From Flaviramulus_B aquimarinus (lineage in GTDB: Bacteria > Bacteroidota > Bacteroidia > Flavobacteriales > Flavobacteriaceae), in contig NZ_BAABJH010000001.1 of assembly GCF_039543205.1 (NCBI RefSeq), positions 620,001 through 684,000 of the forward strand: DNA of 64,000 nucleotides, written 5' to 3'. The translations under genes and the position numbers were made by a program. This document shows positions 26,202 to 33,872 of the stretch, one piece after another (position 1 is the stretch's first letter; each line of letters begins with the position of its first letter). A model generated the notes under the pieces. The model did no database searches, had not been told where the DNA came from, and worked only from the letters and a program-made list of their open reading frames with translations.

Positions 26202-26520
26202 AGTATTTTAACTGAAGTAAAATAACTTTAGTAGCACTTCAATGTTTTATTTGAAAGCGTTTTCAATATATATTCCGATTCCTAACAAACCATACATTTT
26301 CAATACAAAACGGGACATTTGTAATGAGTTCTATTTTTTTTCGTCCAAAGGTTGTAACTTTAGTAGCGTAGAGACTAGCTAAAAAACAATCAACAATCCC
26401 TATTTTTTTTATTTATATAGATTCTCGTTTATTAAAAAAGAGTGTTCTGGATTACAAAGTAACTATTAGGGGTTTAACACAATTCTAATATCAACTAACA
26501 AAAACAACATACATAAAAAC
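26202..26520. other. Intergenic region upstream of the Rieske operon
   Basis: About 320 bases without a gene. It begins with an AT-rich hairpin (AAAGTATTTTA with TAAAATA(A)CTTT, 26200-26229) that may end the kinase transcript. The word TAACTTTAGTAG occurs twice (from 26223 and from 26355). The second copy, TAACTTTA at 26355-26362, is a one-mismatch -7 element that could drive the operon starting at 26521, leaving a leader of about 150 bases. I see no riboswitch or reading frame in that leader. Confidence 0.4.
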
Positions 26521-28131
26521 ATGAAGAAACCAGTAGTAATAGCTCAAGTAAGCACATTAGAAAATAAACAACCCATTCATGCGCTTGTAAACGGATTAGA
26601 TTTAGTGATTGTAAAATTTAATGAAGACATCTCTGTACTTTATGGAAGATGTTTACATCGAGGGGCCCTAATGTCAGACGGTCACATTGATGGTCACAAT
26701 CTTATTTGTGGTGTTCATGGGTGGGATTACAGAGTAGATTCTGGTGTTTCTGAATATAATAACAAAGAAGTACTACATAAATTCTCTACCAAAATTGAAG
26801 GTGATGATTTAATGGTCGATGAATTTGAAATCGACGCCTATTTAGAAAATAGTCCACAACCTTTTAATCGTGAAGACTATTTAGGTGCCTACGCCGATAC
26901 ACACCCCGAAGACACAGAACCATACACCCTTTACATAAAGGAACTCGCAAAAAATGGATTAAAAAACCTTGGTCACCACGGCTTTTCTGCCTCTATGGGC
27001 GTGGATAGAAACGCCTTACCCAAATGGAATGATATTCAATTTTTACCAGCACAATTAGCATCTAGACCTTTACTAGACCATGAAGATGTAACGACTAAAG
27101 TCGTCATAGGTCCAAAAGCTAAAAAACCGTTAACACTAGATATGCCGATCTTTGTAAGTGATATGAGTTTTGGCGCGCTATCTCGTGAAGCAAAAATAGC
27201 TTTATCCAAAGGAGCCGAACTGTCTGGCACAGGTATTTGTTCTGGTGAGGGTGGTGTACTACCAGAAGAACAAGCTAATAATTCAAAATATTTTTATGAA
27301 TTAGCATCTGCACAGTTTGGGTTTTCATGGGATAAATTAGATAATGTTCAAGCTTTTCATTTTAAAGGTGGACAAGGTGCTAAAACAGGAACAGGCGGAC
27401 ATTTACCGGGCAATAAAGTCAGTAAGGAAATTGCTGAAGTCAGAGGGCTAAATGAAGGAGAAACAGCCATTTCGCCAGCCGCAAACCCCAACTTTCATAC
27501 AGCACAAGATTTTAAAGATTTTGGGGATAAAGTAAGAGCACGTACTGGAGGTATTCCCATAGGGTTTAAAATTGCAGCTAGTCATATTGAAAAAGATATT
27601 CAATTTGCATTAGATGCTGGAGTAGATTACATTATTTTAGATGGCCGTGGTGGCGGAACAGGTTCTGCGCCGACCATTTTAAGAGATAATATTAATGTCC
27701 CTACCATTCCTGCTTTAGCAAGAGCCAGAACCTATTTAGATAAAGTTGGCGCAACCCACGTTACCTTGATAATTACTGGAGGCCTACGTATTGCAGAAGA
27801 TTTTGCTAAAGCCTTAATGCTAGGAGCAGATGCCATTGCCGTATCCAATTCGGCATTACAAGCCATAGGCTGTTTAGGCATGCGAGCTTGTGGTAGCAAT
27901 AACTGCCCTGTAGGTATTGCAACTCAAAAGGAATCGTTGCGTAGTCGCATAATTATCCAAGAATCTGCAAAACAATTGCATAATTATTTTAGTGCAACTA
28001 ATGATTTAATAAAAGTTGTAGCCCGTTCTTGTGGTTATGATAATATATCAAAATTTAATCACGACGATTTATCTACATTCGATAGAGACATGCACCACTT
28101 ATCTGGAGTAAATTTTGCAGGTTTAAAATAA
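26521..28131 (+). CDS. Rieske domain fused to FMN-binding glutamate synthase-like domain
   Basis: A 536-residue redox fusion. The N-terminus (about 5-95) is a Rieske [2Fe-2S] domain with ligands Cys44, His46, Cys63 and His66 (C-x-H-x16-C-x2-H). The remainder resembles the FMN-binding central domain of glutamate synthase (KGGQGAKTGTGGHLPG, then LDGRGGGTGSAPTILR), with the 3Fe-4S ligand pattern C-x5-C-x4-C at Cys451, Cys457 and Cys462. The amidotransferase domain is absent, so it cannot be an ordinary glutamate synthase. No signal peptide is visible; the protein is cytoplasmic. It opens a five-gene operon that includes a second Rieske domain on a membrane protein, which suggests electron flow between them. 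Confidence 0.92.
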   Translation: MKKPVVIAQVSTLENKQPIHALVNGLDLVIVKFNEDISVLYGRCLHRGALMSDGHIDGHNLICGVHGWDYRVDSGVSEYNNKEVLHKFSTKIEGDDLMVDEFEIDAYLENSPQPFNREDYLGAYADTHPEDTEPYTLYIKELAKNGLKNLGHHGFSASMGVDRNALPKWNDIQFLPAQLASRPLLDHEDVTTKVVIGPKAKKPLTLDMPIFVSDMSFGALSREAKIALSKGAELSGTGICSGEGGVLPEEQANNSKYFYELASAQFGFSWDKLDNVQAFHFKGGQGAKTGTGGHLPGNKVSKEIAEVRGLNEGETAISPAANPNFHTAQDFKDFGDKVRARTGGIPIGFKIAASHIEKDIQFALDAGVDYIILDGRGGGTGSAPTILRDNINVPTIPALARARTYLDKVGATHVTLIITGGLRIAEDFAKALMLGADAIAVSNSALQAIGCLGMRACGSNNCPVGIATQKESLRSRIIIQESAKQLHNYFSATNDLIKVVARSCGYDNISKFNHDDLSTFDRDMHHLSGVNFAGLK

Positions 28132-28137
28132 CTTTTA

Positions 28138-28350
28138 ATGGAATTAATTATTAATATTTTTTTAGGAATCTTAGGAATCTATTTCATTATAGGTTTACTA
28201 TTCGCATTGTATTTCATCATTAAAGGTGCAACAAAAATAGACCCCTTGATGCAGGATACAAAAAAGAGAGTTCGATTTTTATTACTACCAGGAGTAATAG
28301 TTACTTGGCCTTTTTTAATTGTGAAATTGTTTAAATCTAAAACGGCTTAA
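28138..28350 (+). CDS. Small membrane protein of the Rieske operon
   Basis: A 70-residue protein with two predicted membrane segments (about residues 4-27 and 45-63) and a short loop DPLMQDTKKRVRF between. No cysteines or histidines suit cofactor binding, so a structural or assembly role is more likely than electron transfer. It starts six bases after the Rieske/glutamate-synthase gene and ends two bases before the next, which supports co-translation. The family is not recognised. Confidence that it is a real gene rests on tight packing and clean hydrophobic pattern. Confidence 0.8.
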   Translation: MELIINIFLGILGIYFIIGLLFALYFIIKGATKIDPLMQDTKKRVRFLLLPGVIVTWPFLIVKLFKSKTA

Positions 28351-28352
28351 TT

Positions 28353-28754
28353 ATGACTTCAGGATTACGAAAAGCCCATAAATATATTTGGTTGCTATTA
28401 ATAATCATAGTACCTGTGATTATCTTTTTATCTATTAAAGATTTAAATGTTTTTTCTTCAGATAACAATACTGTTTCTAGTATTGAACCGTCTAAAAAAA
28501 ATCATCTAAAGACCATAGAAAATGATATCCTAAAAATAGCACTTTACAAAAACTCGATAGACGCTATATTGAAAAAAACCTTAAAACACCCAACGTCTAT
28601 AGTTTATGAATTAAATAATGACGGAAGTAAAGGAAACGCTATAGGGCAATTAACAACGGCTGGGATATATAAATTCAATATTAATAATCTACCGAAAGGC
28701 ATTATTCTTTATGATGATTTAAAACATGTAGAAATAACTAAACTTCAATTTTAA
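28353..28754 (+). CDS. Membrane-anchored protein of the Rieske operon, unknown function
   Basis: A 133-residue protein with one N-terminal membrane segment (about 11-31, YIWLLLIIIVPVIIFLSI) and a soluble domain, presumably periplasmic. The soluble part has strands IVYELNNDG and GIYKFNINNLPKGIILYDDL; there are no cysteines. I do not recognise the family. The stop overlaps the start of the ferric-reductase-like gene (TAATG at 28752-28756), so the two are coupled. It may dock or assemble the membrane complex. Confidence 0.8.
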   Translation: MTSGLRKAHKYIWLLLIIIVPVIIFLSIKDLNVFSSDNNTVSSIEPSKKNHLKTIENDILKIALYKNSIDAILKKTLKHPTSIVYELNNDGSKGNAIGQLTTAGIYKFNINNLPKGIILYDDLKHVEITKLQF

Positions 28755-29782
28755 TGGGATTAGATTATCAATTAGTTCTTTGGAACAAACACAAGAAAAG
28801 GTATGACAAAATAATAGCATTAACTATGCTATTATATATTATTTTGTTTGCCGTTGTAACCCTTATATTCAATTCAGAAACGAGTATTGAAACCCTTGTC
28901 ATTAGAGCATTTGGTTCATTAGCTATTATTATGTTACATATTATTTTAGTTATTGGTCCATTAGCAAGGTTAAACACAGGTTTTTTACCCATATTATATA
29001 ATCGAAGACATTTAGGAGTAAGCATGTTTATTGCGGCTTTTATTCATGGCGGATTCTCAATATTTCAATTTCATGCCTTGGGCGATACAAACCCAATATA
29101 TTCTATTTTTACATCAAATATGGATTATACTTCTTTAACTAATTTTCCATTTCAAGTTTTAGGTTTTTTGGCATTATTAATCCTATTTATAATGGCATCT
29201 ACTAGTCATGATTTTTTTCTAGCTAACCTATCTGCAAAGACCTGGAAACGCTTGCACATGATGGTTTATATTGCCTATATTTTAATTATTGCACATGTGT
29301 TTTTGGGCGCCTTTCAGCAAGAAACCTCACCGTTTACTATTGGTATTATGATAGTAGGCTTTGTAATAGTTGCAAGCTTTCATGTAATCACTGCATTTAA
29401 AGAAAGTAAGATTGATAACGCTAAAGCAAAAAGTAAAAACAACTGGTTAAAAGTCTGTGGTATTTCTGAAATTGAAGAAGACAGAGCTAAAATATTTACT
29501 ATTGAAAATGAACGTGTTGCGATTTTTAAATACGATGGAAAACTATCCGCTATTCATAATGTCTGTAAACATCAAGGGGGTCCATTAGGTGAGGGCAAAA
29601 TTATTGATGGCTGCATTACATGTCCTTGGCACGGATATCAATATTTACCAGCAAATGGACAATCACCACCTCCCTTTACTGAAAAAGTTGCTACTTATGA
29701 ATTAAAATTAATAGATAAAACAGTCTACATAAACCCTAAGGCTTTTGAAGAAGGCACTGAAGTTAAACCTTGTAATTACTAA
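28754..29782 (+). CDS. Ferric reductase-like transmembrane domain fused to a Rieske domain
   Basis: A 342-residue membrane redox protein. Residues about 20-215 hold six hydrophobic segments of the ferric-reductase/MsrQ type, with histidines His62, His86, His98, His168 and His181 available to ligate haem b across the membrane. Residues about 228-335 form a Rieske [2Fe-2S] domain with Cys271, His273, Cys290 and His293 (C-x-H-x16-C-x2-H). This is the second Rieske domain of the operon. The fusion suggests electrons pass between the iron-sulfur cluster and membrane haem. Side of the membrane and partner are inferred. It overlaps the previous stop and precedes the last gene by three bases. Confidence 0.88.
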   Translation: MGLDYQLVLWNKHKKRYDKIIALTMLLYIILFAVVTLIFNSETSIETLVIRAFGSLAIIMLHIILVIGPLARLNTGFLPILYNRRHLGVSMFIAAFIHGGFSIFQFHALGDTNPIYSIFTSNMDYTSLTNFPFQVLGFLALLILFIMASTSHDFFLANLSAKTWKRLHMMVYIAYILIIAHVFLGAFQQETSPFTIGIMIVGFVIVASFHVITAFKESKIDNAKAKSKNNWLKVCGISEIEEDRAKIFTIENERVAIFKYDGKLSAIHNVCKHQGGPLGEGKIIDGCITCPWHGYQYLPANGQSPPPFTEKVATYELKLIDKTVYINPKAFEEGTEVKPCNY

Positions 29783-29785
29783 ATC

Positions 29786-30577
29786 ATGAAGAATAATGAT
29801 GAATTTTATGTCCCTTATATAGAAGGTAGTTTAGGAAAAAAAACAAAAAAAACGCTAAAACGGTTTGTAATAGGTGCCATTTTATTAATCATTGTAAGTG
29901 GTTTTATTTTTAGTTTTTCTCAAAAACCTTTTAAGAATAGTGCATTCGAACTAACCAGTACAACTAAAATTACCGGAGTATTTCATGAAAACCCATACCC
30001 TATGCTAAAAGTGAAAATAGCTAAAAATAGCTATAAAAACATTTTGCTTTTAGGCTTTGGAAAATCAAGTGCTAATCCGTTTTTAAAAAAATTACGAAAT
30101 GAGATTAAGGATTTAAACGGAAAAACATTAAGTATTGAAGGTAACTTGATTTATTATAACGGAAAGACACTCATTCAAATAACTGATGATGAAAAAGTGA
30201 CTTTAGATAATGATTCAAAAACAAAAATACCTTCGAAAGAAATTATTAGTCAAATAACTTTACAAGGAGAAATTATAGACCCCAAATGTTACTTTGGTGT
30301 TATGAAACCTGGAAAAGGAAAAATACATAGAAGTTGTGCGGTACGTTGTATTTCAGGTGGTATTCCACCAGTTTTAGCAACTACAGACAATAATAACATG
30401 TCGCAATACTTTTTATTAACCGATTTAAAAGGCAATGCCATTAATAATGACATTCTATCCTATATAGGTAAACCTTCTGAATTAAAGGGAATTGTTGAAA
30501 ACATGGAAGATTGGTATATTCTTAAGATTAATATAGAAGATATTTCTATACTAAATGAAAAGTCTAAGATTTATTAA
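29786..30577 (+). CDS. Membrane-anchored protein with conserved C-x15-C-x3-C motif
   Basis: A 263-residue protein with one membrane segment (about 26-45). Residues 57-145 look like a beta-rich domain (TKITGVFHENPYPMLKV, SIEGNLIYYNGKTLIQI), and residues about 156-255 a second one. The second carries Cys168, His181, Cys184 and Cys188 (DPKCYFG ... HRSCAVRCISGGIPPV), spaced C-x15-C-x3-C. This could bind a metal or a cluster. The C-terminal strand NMEDWYILKINIEDISIL ends the fold. I do not recognise a named family. As the last gene of the Rieske operon, it may be the periplasmic redox partner. The operon ends at a strong terminator (30582). Confidence 0.82.
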   Translation: MKNNDEFYVPYIEGSLGKKTKKTLKRFVIGAILLIIVSGFIFSFSQKPFKNSAFELTSTTKITGVFHENPYPMLKVKIAKNSYKNILLLGFGKSSANPFLKKLRNEIKDLNGKTLSIEGNLIYYNGKTLIQITDDEKVTLDNDSKTKIPSKEIISQITLQGEIIDPKCYFGVMKPGKGKIHRSCAVRCISGGIPPVLATTDNNNMSQYFLLTDLKGNAINNDILSYIGKPSELKGIVENMEDWYILKINIEDISILNEKSKIY

Positions 30578-30581
30578 AACA

Positions 30582-30609
30582 AAAAAACCACGCCTTGGCG
30601 TGGTTTTTT
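30582..30609. terminator. Bidirectional terminator between the Rieske operon and hppA
   Basis: AAAAAACCACGCC (30582-30594) pairs perfectly with GGCGTGGTTTTTT (30597-30609) around a two-base gap. With A and T runs on both sides it can stop transcription from both convergent units. Confidence 0.9.
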
Positions 30610-30630
30610 AAATCATTTTATAAAATCATA

Positions 30631-32991
30631 TTAGCAGTCGTCTTCGTTTTTTAAAATACTTACTTTAATGTTTTTAGTTATATTTTCTAAAGAGTTAATA
30701 TTAGTTTTAACTTCGTCCTCTGTTCCATTAAAAGTTTCATCTTCATTATCATTCATTTCTACTTTAACTTCTTTTGAAATATTATTCACTACTTCAATTT
30801 TATCATCTTCTGAAACATAAGCCGTAACAGCATCTGATGACAATGCAATACTAGGTGCAATAACTAAAGCGACTACAGACATTAATTTCAATAATATATT
30901 TAATGAAGGCCCTGATGTATCTTTAAAAGGGTCACCTACGGTATCACCAACAACAGCAGCTTTATGTGTATCAGTTCCTTTTCTACCATCTTCTTCAATA
31001 GTTTTCTTTGCATTATCCCAAGCACCACCAGCATTAGACTGGAAAATAGCCATAAGTACTCCACAAGTTGTTACACCAGCAAGTAAGCCTCCTAACATTT
31101 CTGCTCCACCAACACCAAACCATTGACCTCCAAAACCAACTAATACAGGAACAACAATAGCTAATAAGCCTGGAAACACCATCTCTTTTATAGACGCTTT
31201 GGTTGAAATATCAATACATTTTCCGTAATCTGCTACTCCATCAGCAGCATCAAAAATAGCTCTATCTGCTTCAGTTGCTTTCGACATGTCTGAATCATAT
31301 TTTCTCATAATACCTAGAGCAGCTTTAAGCTCAGGAATATCTCTAAATTGGCGCCGTACTTCTTCAATCATTGCCATTGCTGCACGACCTACAGCATTCA
31401 TCGATAAGGCTGAAAACACAAACGGCAGCATACCTCCTATTAATAATCCAGCCATAATATCTGGTCTAGAAACATCAATAGACGTTACATTAGCTGTTTT
31501 CATAAACGCTGCAAATAATGCTAATGCTGTTAAAGCTGCAGAAGCAATAGCGAATCCTTTACCAATAGCAGCCGTTGTATTTCCAACAGCATCTAATTTA
31601 TCCGTCCGCTCACGAACTTCACTTGGTAATTCTGCCATTTCAGCAATACCTCCTGCATTATCACAAATTGGACCATAAGCATCAACTGCTAATTGTATAC
31701 CAGTATTGGCTAACATGCCAACTGCAGCAATTGCGATACCATATAAACCTGCAAAATGATGAGACACCATTATTGCTGCAGCTATTAACAAAATTGGAAT
31801 AGCTGTACTCATCATACCAACACCTAAGCCGGCAATAATATTTGTTGCAGCTCCTGTTTCTGATTGCTTTACAATTGACATTACAGGTTTCTTACCCGTT
31901 GCCGTATAATATTCAGTTATTTTACCGACTGCTAAACCAGCTACTAAACCTGCAATGGTTGCCCAAAACACACCCATAGCTGTATAAGTTGTTCCAGCAT
32001 CAACCCAAGATTCTGGCAACATTTCATTAATTATAAAATAAGATGCGATTAACATTAAACCAGCTGAACCAAATTCTCCAATGTTCAATGCTGTTTGTGG
32101 GTTTCCACCATCTTTAACTCGTACAAAAAATGTTCCTAAAATGGACATCACAATGCCTACTGCTGCAAGAACTAACGGTAAATACACTGCTCCTAATCCA
32201 TCAAAAGCATCTTGAAATTCTGGTAATGTTGCATAAATAGCACCTAAAACCATGGTTCCTATAATAGAACCAACATAAGATTCAAATAAATCGGCGCCCA
32301 TACCAGCTACATCACCAACATTATCACCAACATTATCTGCAATAGTTGCTGGGTTTAATGGATGATCTTCTGGAATACCTGCTTCAACTTTACCAACTAA
32401 ATCTGCTCCAACATCAGCAGCTTTGGTATAAATACCACCACCAACACGTGCAAACAAAGCAATAGATGATGCTCCTAAAGAAAAACCAGAAAGCACATTA
32501 AGAATTTCTCCTATTTCCCATCCTTGTCCACTATATATCATGAATAAACCACTAAGGCCTAAAACACCTAAGCCAACAACACCCAAGCCCATAACAGCTC
32601 CACCTGCAAATGCAACTTCTAATGCGCTTCCTAAAGATTTACGAGCAGCTTGTGTTGTTCTAACATTAGCTTTGGTTGCTACCTTCATTCCAATAAATCC
32701 AGCTAAAGCAGAACAGATAGCGCCAACAATAAATGATACAGCCACCATTCCATTAGATCCTTCTTCTGCATTACCTTTAAAATATAGTAAAACGGCTACT
32801 GCAACAACAAAAATTGCTAAAACTTTGTATTCTGCTTTTAAAAAGGCCATGGCCCCATCGGATATATTTTTAGCAATTCTAGCCATTTTAGAATCTCCAA
32901 CATCTTGCTTAGAGACCCATACATTTTTAATAAATACAAACGCTAAGGCTAAGACACCAAAAAGCGGTAAAAACTTTACTATTAATTCCAT
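30631..32991 (-). CDS. hppA: Ion-translocating membrane pyrophosphatase
   Basis: This membrane pump couples pyrophosphate hydrolysis to H+ (or Na+) transport. The 786-residue protein has about 16 hydrophobic segments and all signatures: the pyrophosphate site DVGADLVGKVEAGIPEDHP, then ATIADNVGDNVGDVAGMGADL, and the C-terminal GDTVGDPFKDTSGPSLNIL. The determinant GNTTAAIGKGFAI (Ala rather than Lys) indicates a K+-dependent enzyme by established rules. H+ versus Na+ cannot be settled by eye. The last roughly 65 residues are a very acidic tail ending NEDDC, unusual for the family. The soluble pyrophosphatase gene lies 131 bases upstream in the same direction. Confidence 0.97.
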   Translation of the reverse strand: MELIVKFLPLFGVLALAFVFIKNVWVSKQDVGDSKMARIAKNISDGAMAFLKAEYKVLAIFVVAVAVLLYFKGNAEEGSNGMVAVSFIVGAICSALAGFIGMKVATKANVRTTQAARKSLGSALEVAFAGGAVMGLGVVGLGVLGLSGLFMIYSGQGWEIGEILNVLSGFSLGASSIALFARVGGGIYTKAADVGADLVGKVEAGIPEDHPLNPATIADNVGDNVGDVAGMGADLFESYVGSIIGTMVLGAIYATLPEFQDAFDGLGAVYLPLVLAAVGIVMSILGTFFVRVKDGGNPQTALNIGEFGSAGLMLIASYFIINEMLPESWVDAGTTYTAMGVFWATIAGLVAGLAVGKITEYYTATGKKPVMSIVKQSETGAATNIIAGLGVGMMSTAIPILLIAAAIMVSHHFAGLYGIAIAAVGMLANTGIQLAVDAYGPICDNAGGIAEMAELPSEVRERTDKLDAVGNTTAAIGKGFAIASAALTALALFAAFMKTANVTSIDVSRPDIMAGLLIGGMLPFVFSALSMNAVGRAAMAMIEEVRRQFRDIPELKAALGIMRKYDSDMSKATEADRAIFDAADGVADYGKCIDISTKASIKEMVFPGLLAIVVPVLVGFGGQWFGVGGAEMLGGLLAGVTTCGVLMAIFQSNAGGAWDNAKKTIEEDGRKGTDTHKAAVVGDTVGDPFKDTSGPSLNILLKLMSVVALVIAPSIALSSDAVTAYVSEDDKIEVVNNISKEVKVEMNDNEDETFNGTEDEVKTNINSLENITKNIKVSILKNEDDC

Positions 32992-33059
32992 ATTCAGTTA
33001 GTTAGTTTAAATTAATTATTTTTTTTAACGGAGCCTAAAATAGGAAAATATAAGTGATA

Positions 33060-33090
33060 AAAAAAACCACCTTTAATTTAAAGATGGTTC
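33060..33090 (-). terminator. Terminator after ppa
   Basis: On the minus strand AACCATCTTT pairs with AAAGGTGGTT (one G-T pair) around a short AT loop and is followed by TTTTTTT. It lies about 33 bases beyond the ppa stop, so ppa and hppA are probably separate transcripts. Confidence 0.8.
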
Positions 33091-33122
33091 AATTTTTTGA
33101 CGATATATTATTAATATGCTAA

Positions 33123-33653
33123 TTAGATAGTAAAAGTGCGCTTTTTCTTGTGCTCGCTAGCATCATAACGGGCTACACATTTATGGTAAATATCTACAGC
33201 TTCTTGAGCATCTCCCCATCCTCCAACATCAACTTTCTTTTCTTCCAAATCCTTATATACTTGAAAAAAATGTTCTATTTCCTTCAATCTATGTGGGTTT
33301 AAATCAAAAATATCTTTACGTTTACTCCACACAGGATCCGAAACTGGTACACAAATAATTTTTTCATCAGGACCTTTTTCATCAGCCATATGAAAAACAC
33401 CAATTGGTTTAACTTCCATAACTACCATAGGATATGATGGTTCCGTACCTAAAACTAAGATATCTAAAGGATCTTGATCCAAAGCCAAAGTCTCTGGGAT
33501 AAAACCATAATCACCAGGATACATCATAGATGAAAACAATGTTCTATCAAAACGAATTTTATGTAATGTAAAATCGTACTCATATTTATTTCTACTCCCT
33601 TTTGGTATCTCTATTAAAACATCAAATGTTAGGTCAATTTTCTTTTTACTCAT
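33123..33653 (-). CDS. ppa: Soluble inorganic pyrophosphatase, family I
   Basis: This cytoplasmic enzyme hydrolyses pyrophosphate to drive biosynthesis forward. The 176 residues are typical for family I. The signature DQDPLDILVLG (the D-x-D-P-x-D metal site) is at about residues 66-76, preceded by YPGDYGFIPETL and followed by KVDVGGWGDAQEA. The ATG at 33653 sits about 50 bases after a strong promoter. Its neighbour is the membrane pyrophosphatase, so both pyrophosphate-consuming routes are encoded side by side. Confidence 0.97.
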   Translation of the reverse strand: MSKKKIDLTFDVLIEIPKGSRNKYEYDFTLHKIRFDRTLFSSMMYPGDYGFIPETLALDQDPLDILVLGTEPSYPMVVMEVKPIGVFHMADEKGPDEKIICVPVSDPVWSKRKDIFDLNPHRLKEIEHFFQVYKDLEEKKVDVGGWGDAQEAVDIYHKCVARYDASEHKKKRTFTI

Positions 33654-33710
33654 TGTTACTTATTTTATATTTATCCGTAATCGTGGACATTGTATTCATA
33701 TTCAAGCATG

Positions 33711-33745
33711 CAAATGTACTGAACCCTTCTTCCTAAAGCAACAAA
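33711..33745 (-). promoter_or_regulatory. Strong promoter of ppa
   Basis: On the minus strand TTG (33741-33739; a TTTG also lies at 33745-33742), 20 bases, then TACATTTG (33718-33711), a perfect match to the Bacteroidota consensus. Transcription should start near 33705. Confidence 0.75.
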
Positions 33746-33872
33746 ATTATTCTGTTTTCTCTCTTTTCATATAATGATAAACTTTACTTAATCTTGAAGA
33801 TGAATTTATTAAAAAAATGTGCGAATGTTTCGCTATCTTGTGCGTGACTAATTCAAATAATAATTCAAAACA

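Noticed and set aside
32540..33001. Long antisense frame of 153 codons opposite the start of hppA
   Set aside because: It is a by-product of the strong codon bias and low stop frequency opposite hppA; the pyrophosphatase is unambiguous.
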